This document shows, piece by piece, positions 1 through 8,503 of a DNA stretch of 64,000 nucleotides. The notes under the pieces were generated by a model. It was given only the letters and a program-made list of their open reading frames with translations. It did not search any database and was not told the DNA's origin. The position numbers were made by a program, and so were the translations under genes. Source of the stretch: Oscillibacter sp. PC13 (GTDB taxonomy: Bacteria; Bacillota; Clostridia; Oscillospirales; Oscillospiraceae); assembly GCF_900115635.1 (NCBI RefSeq), contig NZ_FOXE01000012.1, forward strand, positions 1 through 64,000, read 5' to 3'. Every line of letters starts with the position of its first letter. Positions within the stretch are counted from its first letter, which is position 1.

Positions 1-48
1 TGACTCTTAATCAGTGGGTCCCCGGTTCGAGTCCGTGAAGGCGCACCA
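1..48 (+). tRNA. tRNA-Lys(CTT), 3' part only
   Basis: The window opens inside a tRNA. The anticodon loop CTCTTAA (anticodon CTT, Lys), the T-arm with GGTTCGAGTCC and a 3' acceptor strand ending in an encoded CCA at 46-48 are visible; the 5' half lies outside the window. One apparent mismatch is present in the T-stem. It is followed 29 bases later by tRNA-Glu, and then by 5S rRNA, so this is the tail of a stable-RNA cluster. Confidence 0.85.
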
Positions 49-77
49 AACGGTGTACCGAAAGGCACACCGCATCT

Positions 78-152
78 GGCCCGTTGGTCAAGTGGTTAAG
101 ACAGCGGCCTCTCACGCCGTTAACATCGGTTCGAATCCGGTACGGGTCACCA
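78..152 (+). tRNA. tRNA-Glu(CTC)
   Basis: A complete cloverleaf can be folded: acceptor GGCCCGT pairs with ACGGGTC, the anticodon stem GCGGC/GCCGT closes the loop CTCTCAC (anticodon CTC, reading GAG), and the T-arm carries GGTTCGAATCC. The CCA end is encoded at 150-152. It lies between tRNA-Lys and 5S rRNA and is probably co-transcribed with them. Confidence 0.93.
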
Positions 153-224
153 TTTCCTTCTTGACACAGAGCGCGAAACACAATATAATACAGTTGTTTT
201 CCGGTTTTTCCGGATGACATATAG

Positions 225-340
<116 letters not shown>

Positions 341-342
341 CT

Positions 343-376
343 GAGACTCACACACTTGTGTGAGTCTCTTTTTTGT
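343..376 (+). terminator. Intrinsic terminator of tRNA/5S cluster
   Basis: A long perfect stem (GAGACTCACAC / TGTGAGTCTC, tight loop) is followed immediately by a run of six T. It closes the stable-RNA transcription unit. Confidence 0.92.
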
Positions 377-442
377 TACTTTTTTGAAAAGAAATTTCCT
401 TTCTGTGTGTGGTAGAATGGCAAAAACGGAGGAGATGGAGAA

Positions 443-1291
443 ATGGTGAATCCAAGAGATAAAGCTCTGAGACCACCGCTCCGCCGGAGCTGGTTGCGTT
501 TGCGGCTTGGGAAGGCGTGTTATGCGGGAAGACGCTATCTGCTGTGGTGTTCGCCCCAATTTCAATGGGCGCGGGAACAGAGGCGAGAGTTCCTTCCATG
601 TATTCAATTTACCCATGCAACCCCACTGCTGCGGCAGTTGCGAGGAGAAGAGATGATACTGCAGGAAAATAAGATTGTCAATTTAAAGCTGGCCGTGGCG
701 CGGCTGGACGGAGTTGTTCTGCATCCCGGTGAGACATTCAGCTATTGGAAGCTCATTGGCAAGCCCACTCGCCGAAAGGGCTATCAGGAGGGGATGGTGC
801 TGTTTTTGGGACAGATTGGAAGAGATGTGGGTGGAGGGCTATGCCAACTTTCCAATTTGATTTTTTGGATGACACTGCATACACCTTTGACAGTGGTGGA
901 GCGATACCGCCATTCTCATGATGTATTTCCGGATGCCAACCGGACACAGCCCTTTGGCAGCGGTGCTACTTGCGCGTATCCACATCGGGATTTGATGATC
1001 CGCAATGATACAGACCAGGATTTTCAGCTGTGTCTGCGGGTAGGGGCGACCCATCTGGAGGGAGAGTGGCGTGCCATGCGTCCGCCGGAGGTACAGTATA
1101 AAATCATAGAACGGAATCCCAGACTGGATCAGGCGGCCTGGGGAGGCTATATTCGGCACAATGAGCTCTTTCGCCAGAGCTTTGATGAAAGCGGGCTGCT
1201 GGAAGAGACATTTTTGTTTGCCAATGATGCCATCATGATGTATAGCCCGCTGCTTTCAGAACAGAGCGAAGAGGAGGCTTGTATTTTTTGA
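443..1291 (+). CDS. vanW: VanW family protein
   Basis: The 282-residue protein carries the VanW domain, with the diagnostic block GGGLCQLSN at residues 130-138 preceded by the LHPGETFSYW segment (93-102). VanW was named from vanB-type glycopeptide resistance clusters, but the family is widespread in Clostridia without resistance genes, and its biochemical role is not established. There are no van ligase, VanX or VanY genes next to it here, so resistance should not be inferred. The N-terminal 50 residues are basic and lack a clear signal peptide. The start follows GGAGGAG within GAGGAGATGGAGAA. It is the first gene after the 5S terminator. Confidence 0.85.
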   Translation: MVNPRDKALRPPLRRSWLRLRLGKACYAGRRYLLWCSPQFQWAREQRREFLPCIQFTHATPLLRQLRGEEMILQENKIVNLKLAVARLDGVVLHPGETFSYWKLIGKPTRRKGYQEGMVLFLGQIGRDVGGGLCQLSNLIFWMTLHTPLTVVERYRHSHDVFPDANRTQPFGSGATCAYPHRDLMIRNDTDQDFQLCLRVGATHLEGEWRAMRPPEVQYKIIERNPRLDQAAWGGYIRHNELFRQSFDESGLLEETFLFANDAIMMYSPLLSEQSEEEACIF

Positions 1292-1357
1292 GACCTGGTG
1301 GTAAACTATATTCCATACGAGATACAACAGCGATGCGCTGGAAATGAGGGATTAGAA

Positions 1358-1624
1358 ATGGATGCAAAGACAACGGGAATTGTTGCGTATTTAACCTGGA
1401 TTGGCTTGGTGATTGCACTGGTTCTGGGGGATCGGGAGGGGGCAAAGTTTCACCTGAATCAAGCACTGGTTATCTGGCTGGCAGGACTTCTTGCGGTGAT
1501 TCCGTGCATCGGCTGGATTTGGGGAATTTTTTGTTTCATCTGTGCGGTCATGGGATGCATTTCTGCTATCAATGGCGAGGAGAAAGAGGTTCCGCTGCTT
1601 GGAAGCATTAAACTTTTAAAATAA
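1358..1624 (+). CDS. Small membrane protein, DUF4870-like
   Basis: An 88-residue protein with two to three hydrophobic segments (about residues 7-25, 34-50 and 53-72). The block KFHLNQALVIWL between helices matches the KFHxxQAL pattern seen in DUF4870/Tic20-like small membrane proteins. I chose the ATG at 1358, after a GAGGGA ribosome binding site, over an upstream in-frame ATG at 1298 that would add 20 residues of unconvincing sequence. Function unknown. It ends just before an intrinsic terminator. Confidence 0.7.
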   Translation: MDAKTTGIVAYLTWIGLVIALVLGDREGAKFHLNQALVIWLAGLLAVIPCIGWIWGIFCFICAVMGCISAINGEEKEVPLLGSIKLLK

Positions 1625-1633
1625 TAATGAGGA

Positions 1634-1662
1634 GGCCGCGCAGCTGCGCGGCCTTTGCTTTT
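1634..1662 (+). terminator. Intrinsic terminator
   Basis: Perfect ten-base inverted repeat GGCCGCGCAG/CTGCGCGGCC followed by TTTGCTTTT, directly after the DUF4870-like gene. Confidence 0.85.
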
Positions 1663-1673
1663 GAAGGGGGCTT

Positions 1674-2084
1674 ATGGAAAAGATGACAGACCGGGAAGCA
1701 TATCCAGCGGCTTGGGTGACACTGGCAATGCTATTAGGTATTTTCCTGTCCTGGAGGTATGTGCTGGGTGCACCTGCCATCAGTGGGTGCTGGATTTGGG
1801 AGCATCTTCACGTCTATTGCCCGGGCTGCGGAGGAACCAGAGCACTGATAGCTTTGGCTCACGGCCAACTACCGCTCGCCTTTTATTATCATCCGGCAGT
1901 TCCGGTGACAGCAGCTTTAGCGGCTGTATATCTGATGTCTCAAACGGTTTGGCGATTGCGTGGACAGCGTGGATGGGTCCTTCATTATAGCCCCAAGTGG
2001 CCGATTATGCTGGTGGGGCTGTTCCTTATGAATTGTGCGATACGAAATGTGCTATGGCTGGGATTTGCAATACCGATTTCATAG
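1674..2084 (+). CDS. DUF2752 membrane protein
   Basis: A 136-residue protein with three hydrophobic segments (about 13-30, 72-92 and 107-128). The signature CPGCGGTRA is at residues 49-57, which identifies the DUF2752 family. Such proteins are often found near DUF4870/TM2-like genes in Firmicutes, as here, but no function is assigned. The two Cys in the CPGCGG motif could form a disulfide or bind metal; that is inference. Start ATG at 1674 follows GAAGGGGGC. Confidence 0.8.
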   Translation: MEKMTDREAYPAAWVTLAMLLGIFLSWRYVLGAPAISGCWIWEHLHVYCPGCGGTRALIALAHGQLPLAFYYHPAVPVTAALAAVYLMSQTVWRLRGQRGWVLHYSPKWPIMLVGLFLMNCAIRNVLWLGFAIPIS

Positions 2085-2113
2085 CAGTACAGAAAACGCA
2101 GAATGCCAGAGAC

Positions 2114-2147
2114 AAACGAGGCACAGCCATCAGGCTGTACCTCGTTT
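2114..2147. terminator. Bidirectional terminator between convergent genes
   Basis: AAACGAGGCACAGCC and GGCTGTACCTCGTTT form a 15-bp stem with one mismatch and an ATCA loop. A-rich and T-rich flanks let it serve both the DUF2752 gene (+) and glyA (-), which converge here. Confidence 0.85.
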
Positions 2148-2151
2148 AAAA

Positions 2152-3402
2152 TTAGTTGTGATAAATGGGAAACTGCTGACAGAGGGTATTTACCGCACAC
2201 CGGACGGTGTCGGCAGTACCTTCGAAATCTCGGGCAACCTCTCCCATCCATGTGGCAATCTTCCGCATCTCTGCCTCCTGAAAGCCGCGGGAAGTGACGG
2301 CAGGAGTGCCGACACGGATTCCACTGGTGACAAAGGGCTTTTCAGGGTCGTTGGGGATCGAATTTTTATTAACAGTAATGAAGACCTCGTCGAGGCGATG
2401 CTCAAATTCCTTGCCGGTGATACTGAAATTCCGAACATCTACCAGGCACAGATGGTTATCAGTACCGCCGGATACCAGACGGAATCCTTGCTCAACCAGC
2501 CCGTCAGCAAGGGCCTGGGCATTTTTGACAATCTGATGGGCATAGGTTTTAAATTCCGGTTTCAGTGCTTCCCCCAAACAGACAGCTTTGGCGGCAATAA
2601 TGTGCATGAGTGGGCCGCCTTGCGTACCGGGAAAAACAGCGGAGTTGATTTTTTTATAAAGTGCTTCGTCATTGCAGAGAATCATACCTCCACGGGGGCC
2701 ACGCAGAGTTTTATGAGTCGTGGTAGTTACCACATCTGCATAAGGAAAGGGGGAGGCATGGACGCCACCTGCAACCAGACCCGCGATATGGGCGATATCT
2801 ACCATCAAATAGGCACCCACGGCGTCAGCCACTTCCCGGAACTTCACAAAATCAATGGTGCGCGGGTAGGCAGAGGCGCCGGCGAGAATTAACTTTGGCT
2901 TGCATGCCTTGGCAAGATCCATCAGCTTGTCGTAGTCAATGGTCTCGGTTTCGTCATCCACGCCATAGGGAACAATATGAAAATACTTTCCGGAGATATT
3001 GACAGGACTGCCGTGAGACAGGTGGCCGCCGTGGGCCAGACTCATACTCAAAACGGTGTCACCGGGCTGGAGAAGGGCAAAGAAAGCCGCCAGATTGGCA
3101 TTGGCACCGGAGTGAGGCTGGACATTGGCATATTGACAGCCAAAGAGCTGGCAGGCGCGTTGACGGGCAATTTCCTCCACCACGTCGACTGCATAACAGC
3201 CGCCATAATAGCGCTTTCCGGGATAGCCCTCGGCATATTTGTTGGTTAGGCAGGTACCCATGGTCAGCATGACGGCCTCGCTGACGATATTTTCTGAGGC
3301 AATCAGCTCAATATTGCGGCATTCACGGGCATATTCCTCACGAATGGCCGCCCCCACCTCAGGGTCAAATTGGGAAATAAAATCCATAGTATCCTGAATC
3401 AC
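2152..3402 (-). CDS. glyA: Serine hydroxymethyltransferase
   Basis: Full-length (416 aa) PLP enzyme that interconverts serine plus tetrahydrofolate with glycine plus 5,10-methylene-THF in the cytosol, the main source of one-carbon units. The N-terminal SENIVSEAV block, [20 protein letters not shown] and the PLP-lysine motif [14 protein letters not shown] near residue 230 are all intact. The start is a GTG at 3402, with AAGGAGG nine bases upstream; the next ATG (codon 6) has no site of its own. A 5-formyl-THF cyclo-ligase lies upstream on the same strand, which makes a folate pair, but a separate promoter (3551-3579) serves glyA. Confidence 0.97.
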   Translation of the reverse strand: MIQDTMDFISQFDPEVGAAIREEYARECRNIELIASENIVSEAVMLTMGTCLTNKYAEGYPGKRYYGGCYAVDVVEEIARQRACQLFGCQYANVQPHSGANANLAAFFALLQPGDTVLSMSLAHGGHLSHGSPVNISGKYFHIVPYGVDDETETIDYDKLMDLAKACKPKLILAGASAYPRTIDFVKFREVADAVGAYLMVDIAHIAGLVAGGVHASPFPYADVVTTTTHKTLRGPRGGMILCNDEALYKKINSAVFPGTQGGPLMHIIAAKAVCLGEALKPEFKTYAHQIVKNAQALADGLVEQGFRLVSGGTDNHLCLVDVRNFSITGKEFEHRLDEVFITVNKNSIPNDPEKPFVTSGIRVGTPAVTSRGFQEAEMRKIATWMGEVARDFEGTADTVRCAVNTLCQQFPIYHN

Positions 3403-3477
3403 AGCTGGGGCCCTCCTTTGTCATCAAGAAAAAATAATTGTTCAGTAAGTATGCCCGGTAAAAGGTCATAAAAAGCA

Positions 3478-3522
3478 AGGGCTCCGAAGATTAAGGTAAT
3501 AACCTCCGAACCCTTTGTTTTC
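3478..3522 (-). promoter_or_regulatory. Leader hairpin (possible attenuator) of glyA
   Basis: On the minus strand, AAGGGTTCGGAG pairs with CTTCGGAGCCCTT (one bulge, one G-T) and is followed by GCTTTTTA. It lies between the predicted glyA transcription start (about 3544) and the GTG at 3402, so it would terminate the glyA transcript early unless relieved. It could belong to a riboswitch or attenuator, but I do not recognise a known aptamer. Confidence 0.5.
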
Positions 3523-3550
3523 CAACTGAAAACACCTAATTTCTACCTTT

Positions 3551-3579
3551 AGCGTAGCAAATTTCCCCATTGCTGTCAA
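3551..3579 (-). promoter_or_regulatory. glyA promoter
   Basis: Minus-strand TTGACA (3574-3579), 17-base spacer, TACGCT (3551-3556). Placed about 150 bases upstream of the glyA start, ahead of the leader hairpin. Confidence 0.7.
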
Positions 3580-3665
3580 GACGAGGAAAGGTAATACCAT
3601 TACAAAAAAGTAAAAGAAATTTCGACAGAATTTGACGCTTTTTCCAATCACTGGCCCCATGTTGC

Positions 3666-4253
3666 TCAGCCAAGCCTGGCCGGAGTGCCATCCTCATAAA
3701 GGCCAACCTCTGTCAGAACCCAGGGAACGGGGTAGTCGTGGGGTTCTACGGGAATTTCTTCTCGAATCAACTGTTCCCGACAAATCAAAACAGCACTGCT
3801 CCGATAGCCGGCAAGAAAACGATCGTAATACCCGAATCCGCGCCCCAGCCGCTGTCCTAAATGGTTGCAGGTCATGCAGGGGAGGATGGAAAAGTCCACT
3901 TCATCGACAGAGAGAAGCGGAGCTTCTGCCGGTGGCTCAAGAATGCCATAAGCACCTGGTACCAGATCGTCCAGACTGCAGATTTGCCGCAGCACCATGG
4001 TGCTGCGGTCAAGACAGGCGGGAAGGCAAAGGACTTTTTTTTGAGCCAGGGCATCCGCCAGGATGGGACGGGTGTCGATTTCACGGCTGGTGCCCACAAA
4101 GCAAAATACGGTTTCAGCCTGCTGGTATTCGGGCATGGCCAACAGATGGGCGACAATTTCCCGATCAGATTTTTGACGATACCGGGATGAAAGCTGTGTA
4201 TTCAATGCGCGGATGGTTTTCCGCAGAGACTGTTTTTCCTCCTGCCTGGTCAT
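3666..4253 (-). CDS. 5-formyltetrahydrofolate cyclo-ligase
   Basis: A 195-residue protein that uses ATP to convert 5-formyl-THF to 5,10-methenyl-THF, clearing the inhibitory product made by SHMT side chemistry. The family motif GxRLGRGFGYYDRFL is at about residues 133-147, with the N-terminal basic segment (KQSLRKTIRALN) that binds ATP phosphates and the substrate pocket block FVGTSREIDTRP at 52-63. Length is typical. Its ATG overlaps the dinB stop by 4 bases (ATGA), so the two are translationally coupled. glyA lies downstream, which is functionally coherent. Confidence 0.93.
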   Translation of the reverse strand: MTRQEEKQSLRKTIRALNTQLSSRYRQKSDREIVAHLLAMPEYQQAETVFCFVGTSREIDTRPILADALAQKKVLCLPACLDRSTMVLRQICSLDDLVPGAYGILEPPAEAPLLSVDEVDFSILPCMTCNHLGQRLGRGFGYYDRFLAGYRSSAVLICREQLIREEIPVEPHDYPVPWVLTEVGLYEDGTPARLG

Positions 4254-5464
4254 GCCAAGGGATCCTCCTCATTTTCTAATTGTGTAGTGCCGAAGCAAAT
4301 AGCACCAGTGCCATATTTCCCGCGGATGCGCTCCATGGCGGATTCCAGCTTTTCCTGCTTCTCGCGGTTGGGAGCCAATGCGGCGGTGAAGAGATTCATC
4401 TGCTCATATGCGTCCTCCGCTGGAAGCAGATGAATGGCAGTCACGGTCAGCATCCGAACGGGGAATGGCGGCTTCCATAGGGCAAAAACCAATTCGGTGG
4501 CAGCTGCTGCCAAGTCCCGGATTAGACAAGTGGGAGAAGAGAGCTGCTTTTGGCGGGAACGATCGTGAAATTCCGGATCCCGAACAGTTACATGGATTCC
4601 ACAGGCATATAACCCGGCATGCCGCAGACGGCTGGCCACAGAATCTGCCAGAACCGCAATACTGTTGTGGACTTGTTCCGCAGTGGTAAGGTTTTCCGGG
4701 AATGTAGTCCCGTTGCCGATAGATTTTACAGGTTCCCGGTTTTCACGGGAGCGCACCGGTTCCCGATCTAGGCCATTGGCATATTCATGCAGTTGAAGTC
4801 CCATTTTTCCCATCAGGGAGGACAGCATGTCCTGCCGGCAGGCAGCCAGGGCGCCAATTGTGTCAATTCCGTATTGGTGCAGCAGTTTTTGAGCGGCTCC
4901 ACCGACAAACAGCAAATCTCCTACCGGAAGGGGCCAGACAAGCTGCTTCCAGTTTTCCCGGGAAATGACCGTGGTTGCATCTGGCTTTTTATAGTCGCTT
5001 CCCAGCTTTGCAAAGACCTTGTTGAAAGAGACGCCCACAGAGAGGGTAAGCCCCATTTCACGTTTCACGCGCTCCCGCAGCTTGTCCGCCAGCGCTTTGG
5101 GATCACCGCCGAAAAGATGAATACTGCCGGTGACATCCAGCCAGCTTTCATCAATCCCAAAGGGCTCCACCAGATCCGTATACTGCTCATAAATTGCGTT
5201 CACCATGCGGGAATACTGTCGATACAAATCATGGTGGGGGGGAAGAAGCACCAGATCCGGACACTTTTTCTTCGCCTGCCAGATGGTCTCCGCTGTTTGA
5301 ACGCCGAGCTTTTTGGCAGGTTCATTCTTTGCCAGAATAATACCGTGGCGGGAGGCGGGATCTCCACAGACAGCCACGGGAATTTTTCGCAAGTCCTCAT
5401 GGGAGAGCATCTCTACAGAGGCGTAAAAACAATTTAAATCGCAATGTAAAATGATACGATCCAT
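4250..5464 (-). CDS. dinB: DNA polymerase IV (Y family)
   Basis: A 404-residue translesion DNA polymerase. Palm motifs are intact: the first catalytic Asp in ILHCDLNCFYAS (D9, with a Cys before it where Met or Val is usual) and the DE pair in GIDESWLDVTG (D105, E106). A helix-hairpin-helix region follows near residues 165-210 and the little finger domain takes the C-terminal third. QMNLF near residue 353 resembles a sliding-clamp binding motif, although it is not at the extreme C-terminus. I chose ATG 5464, which has AAGGAGG seven to eight bases upstream, rather than an upstream in-frame codon at 5500. It overlaps the 5-FCL gene by 4 bases. Confidence 0.95.
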   Translation of the reverse strand: MDRIILHCDLNCFYASVEMLSHEDLRKIPVAVCGDPASRHGIILAKNEPAKKLGVQTAETIWQAKKKCPDLVLLPPHHDLYRQYSRMVNAIYEQYTDLVEPFGIDESWLDVTGSIHLFGGDPKALADKLRERVKREMGLTLSVGVSFNKVFAKLGSDYKKPDATTVISRENWKQLVWPLPVGDLLFVGGAAQKLLHQYGIDTIGALAACRQDMLSSLMGKMGLQLHEYANGLDREPVRSRENREPVKSIGNGTTFPENLTTAEQVHNSIAVLADSVASRLRHAGLYACGIHVTVRDPEFHDRSRQKQLSSPTCLIRDLAAAATELVFALWKPPFPVRMLTVTAIHLLPAEDAYEQMNLFTAALAPNREKQEKLESAMERIRGKYGTGAICFGTTQLENEEDPLA

Positions 5465-5580
5465 AGAGCATACCTCCTTTTCCAACCTATCATAGCGCAT
5501 TTGGCTGTATTTGAAAAGAGTGGAACGGCGGCGTGGGCAAGCACGCCGCCGTTCCGAAGTAAAATGGATGAATTTTTCGC

Positions 5581-6285
5581 TTACAGAATCCCCATCAGCA
5601 CCAGCGCCAATACCACAAAGGTGGCCAGCAGCGCCAGGGAAAACAGGATGAAACCGCTGTTGACTTTACGGCTTTGCTGCAGATCCGCCTGAGACTGGGG
5701 AACCAGCTTGGCTTTCCGCAATGCGATGACCACAGGCTTATAGAGCAGCAGAATCACGGCCATGTTCAACCCGCCCTTGACCAGGTTAAAGGGCAGGAAT
5801 ACAGTGGGCAGCATAGCGGCCACCATCTCCCGGGTAGCGCCGGGCATATACAGCGGTGTAATGAGATAGTTCCACAGCAGCATCACGGCAGTCAGCACTG
5901 CCACTCCTAAAGTCAAACCGATGATAGCGCCCTTTTTGGTATGGACCTTCTTATAGACGAAGGAGGCGGTGCAGCAGAACGCGCAGGTAGCCAGCACATT
6001 CATGATCCAGCCGATGATGCCGGTGTCGCTGACGGTGAACATCTCCACAGTGGCCACCACAATGGAGATCACAGCGGCAGACACGGGACCAAAGACGAAG
6101 CCGCCGATGCAGATGACCGTATCCTTCAGGTCCAGCTGAAGAAAGCCGGATACCTGAGGAAGCGCCTTGGAGAGGACCATCACCACATAGGCAATGGCGG
6201 TCAGCATCGCCAGGGAGGTAACGGTTTTGACATCCGTTTTGGAACGAACGCTGGCTTTGATGGCATTGGTATTGGGATCAGACAT
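5581..6285 (-). CDS. ribU: ECF transporter S component for riboflavin
   Basis: A 234-residue membrane protein with about six transmembrane segments; the Ala/Ser-rich first segment TSLAMLTAIAYVVMVL follows a polar N-terminus, and LQLDLKD is the typical ECF-S loop after helix 1. RibU binds riboflavin and works with the shared EcfA/A'/T module, encoded elsewhere. Assignment to riboflavin rests on the FMN riboswitch directly upstream. The ATG at 6285 has AAAGGAG upstream; an upstream reading frame reaching 6378 overlaps the leader and is not used. The C-terminus has an extra helix (about 210-232). Confidence 0.93.
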   Translation of the reverse strand: MSDPNTNAIKASVRSKTDVKTVTSLAMLTAIAYVVMVLSKALPQVSGFLQLDLKDTVICIGGFVFGPVSAAVISIVVATVEMFTVSDTGIIGWIMNVLATCAFCCTASFVYKKVHTKKGAIIGLTLGVAVLTAVMLLWNYLITPLYMPGATREMVAAMLPTVFLPFNLVKGGLNMAVILLLYKPVVIALRKAKLVPQSQADLQQSRKVNSGFILFSLALLATFVVLALVLMGIL

Positions 6286-6391
6286 AAAAACAACACTCCT
6301 TTGTTTTGTTTGAAAACCCCTGGATCCGTTGTCTTCCCAGGTGAACAAACAACAAAGAAGTGCATCAAAAAAACGCACGTTTTGCCGTACC

Positions 6392-6511
6392 CATCTTCTT
6401 CCATCCAGACTGTAACTGTTGGTCCCGGAGTTTCACCGGGTCAGCGGACACGCTTGCGCGGCCGGTCGCGGACTTTACCGCCAGTGGGGAATCACACCCC
6501 GCCCTGAAGAC
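6392..6511 (-). promoter_or_regulatory. FMN riboswitch (RFN element)
   Basis: Reading the minus strand, the conserved RFN blocks appear in order: GTCTTCAGGGCGGGGTG, ATTCCCCACTGGCGGTAA, a variable arm, a GACCCGGTG block, and CAACAGT..AGTCTGGATGGAAGAAGAT closing the P1 stem. It sits between the ribU promoter and the ribU start, so FMN should repress ribU expression. A weak downstream hairpin with a T7 run (about 6365-6388) could be the expression platform. Confidence 0.95.
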
Positions 6512-6537
6512 AAACTATGCAGTTGTTCTCTGAAGAT

Positions 6538-6566
6538 AGTATACGATAGCCCTTCCCAAAATGCAA
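6538..6566 (-). promoter_or_regulatory. ribU promoter
   Basis: Minus-strand TTGCAT (6561-6566), 17-base spacer, TATACT (6538-6543), starting transcription just before the FMN riboswitch. Confidence 0.75.
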
Positions 6567-6590
6567 CCCCCAAATTTTGTTTCCGTTCTC

Positions 6591-6619
6591 TTTACAAAAG
6601 AGAACGGGTGTTCTATACT
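6591..6619 (+). promoter_or_regulatory. Promoter of SLOG gene
   Basis: TTTACA (6591-6596), 17-base spacer, TATACT (6614-6619), about 30 bases before the SLOG-family start codon and divergent from the ribU promoter. Confidence 0.7.
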
Positions 6620-6648
6620 GAAAAAAGAACAGGAAAGAGGGGGACACC

Positions 6649-7161
6649 ATGCGCGGAAGACAATCAGCTTGCTGCTTCACCGGGCATCGGCCTGGAAAAT
6701 TGCCCTGGAAATACCAGGAGGACGATCCGCGCTGCCTTGCACTGAAGCAGAAAATGGCAGATGCAGTGGAAACGGCCTATGAAGAAGGCTACCGTCATTT
6801 TATCTGCGGAATGGCAATGGGATGCGACTTATACTTCTGCGCCTGTGTGCTTGAACTGCGGCGGCGGTTTCCGGATGTGACGGTGGAGGCGGCCATTCCT
6901 TGCCCAACCCAAGCGGATGCCTGGCCGGAGACACAAAGGCAGCGATATCTGCAAATGGTGGCTGACTGCGATTTTGAAACGCTGGTGTCAGAGCAGTACA
7001 GCCCATCCTGTATGCAGCGGCGGGATCGATATATGGTGGATCATGCCTCGCTGCTGATTGCCGCATTTGACGGATCTGCCGGCGGCACCCGCTATACGGT
7101 AGAGTATGCGATGCGCCGCGGGCTGGAGATTGTCGATCTGCCGATTCCGACGGAGCTGTGA
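6649..7161 (+). CDS. SLOG family protein (DUF1273-like)
   Basis: A 170-residue protein with the Rossmann-like SLOG fold pattern: TGHRPGKLPW near the N-terminus (residues 11-20), HFICGMAMGCDL (50-61), EAAIPCPTQ (81-89) and the C-terminal AFDGSAGGTRYTVEYA (139-154). These match the YpsA/DUF1273 group, which is thought to bind nucleotide-derived ligands; in Bacillus and Staphylococcus, YpsA influences cell division and stress behaviour. The exact ligand is unknown. The ATG follows GAGGGGGACACC. It stands alone, with an AGGAGG site of the next operon 200 bases downstream. Confidence 0.8.
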   Translation: MRGRQSACCFTGHRPGKLPWKYQEDDPRCLALKQKMADAVETAYEEGYRHFICGMAMGCDLYFCACVLELRRRFPDVTVEAAIPCPTQADAWPETQRQRYLQMVADCDFETLVSEQYSPSCMQRRDRYMVDHASLLIAAFDGSAGGTRYTVEYAMRRGLEIVDLPIPTEL

Positions 7162-7378
7162 CGGCAAGGAATATGGTGCCCGGGACGGTGCTGTCAACAG
7201 GCGTATGGGCAGTATGCATGGTTTTAACCTAAGCGGAGTTTCACTGCAGGAAAGAAAGTGCACTGCCGCAATTCGCTGGCGTGCAAGGAGTGCAACTTCT
7301 GATTGCGAAGATGCTCAGGATAGTTTCTGGACGATGGATGCTGAATTTGATAGGATGGAACTATCAAATCAGGAGGAG

Positions 7379-7768
7379 ATGACATTTGGAGAGAAGCTGC
7401 AGGGGTTGCGGCAAAAAGCGGGCCTGTCGCAGGATACGCTGGCGGAACAGCTGGAGGTGTCCCGGCAGGCGGTCTCCCGCTGGGAGCGGGATGAGACCAT
7501 GCCGGAACCGGAAAAAATTGTTGCGCTGGCGGATCTGTTCGCTGTTACCACCGATTATCTGCTTCGCCGGACCGAACAGTGGGAAACGCCCCAACAGCCA
7601 AGCCGGGAGCGCAGGAGCGGACGTGATATCATGGACCGTCTTGGGTACCTGGCCAAAACGCGAGGCTATCTTCTGGGCTGGATACTGGTGGTCTGGGGTA
7701 TTTTGGATTTGGTAGTATTGCTGCTGATGTGCCTTGGCATGACCGGGGTTGTGTCCGCTTTTTGGTGA
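7379..7768 (+). CDS. XRE-type regulator with C-terminal membrane helix
   Basis: A 129-residue protein with a helix-turn-helix at residues 1-60 (LRQKAGLSQDTLAEQL, then VSRQAVSRWERDETMPE) and one transmembrane helix near the C-terminus (about 100-122). Such membrane-tethered XRE regulators usually control a neighbouring membrane-protein operon, and two small membrane proteins and a CorA follow here. The start is uncertain: AGGAGG is only 2 bases from the ATG at 7379; an alternative ATG lies at 7355. A longer frame reaching back into the SLOG gene is not credible. Confidence 0.8.
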   Translation: MTFGEKLQGLRQKAGLSQDTLAEQLEVSRQAVSRWERDETMPEPEKIVALADLFAVTTDYLLRRTEQWETPQQPSRERRSGRDIMDRLGYLAKTRGYLLGWILVVWGILDLVVLLLMCLGMTGVVSAFW

Positions 7769-7779
7769 AGGAGAGGCGT

Positions 7780-7938
7780 ATGGTGAGTATGGATGCATTT
7801 GGACCGCTGATTGGAACCAGAGTGGGAGCACTGCTGCTGATTCCGGTTTTATATGCCATTTTGAAAATTGCGGCGGGGGCTCTGATTTTGCACTATGGCA
7901 AACAGTACGCGGACAGAGTAAAGGAGGATGAACAGTGA
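7780..7938 (+). CDS. Small single-helix membrane protein
   Basis: A 52-residue protein with one long hydrophobic segment (about 10-38), followed by a charged tail YADRVKEDEQ. The ATG at 7780 follows GAAGGAGAG. Its stop overlaps the start of the next gene (GTG 7935), so the genes are coupled. Not recognised; it may assist or anchor the operon's other membrane proteins. Confidence 0.65.
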   Translation: MVSMDAFGPLIGTRVGALLLIPVLYAILKIAAGALILHYGKQYADRVKEDEQ

Positions 7939-8489
7939 ACCAGCTGTTTTGGGGATTTTTTTTCATTTTTGTGAATTTTAATTTGAATATCAATGCGCAC
8001 ACGCTCAACATTCTCCCGCCCTTTGTGGGGTATCTTTTCCTGTTACAGGGGATGAGGAGTTTGGAGACGGAAAGCGGGCTGTTTCAGACGCCCCGGCCCT
8101 TTGCTGTGGCGATGGCGGTCTATACCGGACTGGTGTGGCTGGGGGATCTGCTGGGGATACTCTCCAATGGAAGCTGGCTCGAAACAATACTTGGCGGGAT
8201 TTCTGCTGCGGTCTCCCTCTATGTTTCCTGGTCTGTGATCCAAGGAGTCCGGGACATCGAGAAATGCCGGGGAACAGAATTGAATGGAGCAGCGATGCAG
8301 CGGGCTTGGGCGGTGCTCGCAGTGGCGGAGATTACTTGCTATGCCATGCTGTTCTTGGTCCCGGCCATGGCTGTGGTAGGGGCGGTTGCGTCTCTGGTTG
8401 GAATTATCATGATGCTGGTGGCGTTCTGGCGTGGAAAAAAACTGTATGAGCGGATCCCGCCTCTATCTGCACCGGGGCCGGAACTGTAA
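7935..8489 (+). CDS. Multi-pass membrane protein, unrecognised
   Basis: A 184-residue protein with about five hydrophobic segments (approximately 3-16, 26-43, 55-75, 82-100, 120-160) and a basic stretch KKLYER near the end. GTG start at 7935 with AAGGAGG nine bases upstream and a 4-base overlap with the previous gene. It resembles small Firmicute membrane proteins that travel with XRE-TM regulators, but I cannot name the family. Its position between the XRE gene and corA suggests a common operon. Confidence 0.65.
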   Translation: MNQLFWGFFFIFVNFNLNINAHTLNILPPFVGYLFLLQGMRSLETESGLFQTPRPFAVAMAVYTGLVWLGDLLGILSNGSWLETILGGISAAVSLYVSWSVIQGVRDIEKCRGTELNGAAMQRAWAVLAVAEITCYAMLFLVPAMAVVGAVASLVGIIMMLVAFWRGKKLYERIPPLSAPGPEL

Positions 8490-8503
8490 GGAAGTGAGTA
8501 AAT

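Noticed and set aside
443-1291. Vancomycin resistance from a vanW-like gene
   Set aside because: VanW domains are common in Clostridia without resistance. No vanH, van ligase, vanX, vanY or vanRS genes lie in the window.
3402-3544. ZTP (pfl) riboswitch before glyA
   Set aside because: A CCGGGCA piece is present, but the rest of the ZTP consensus (GGGTCGTGAC-like 5' domain and CCGCCTGGGCA) is not.
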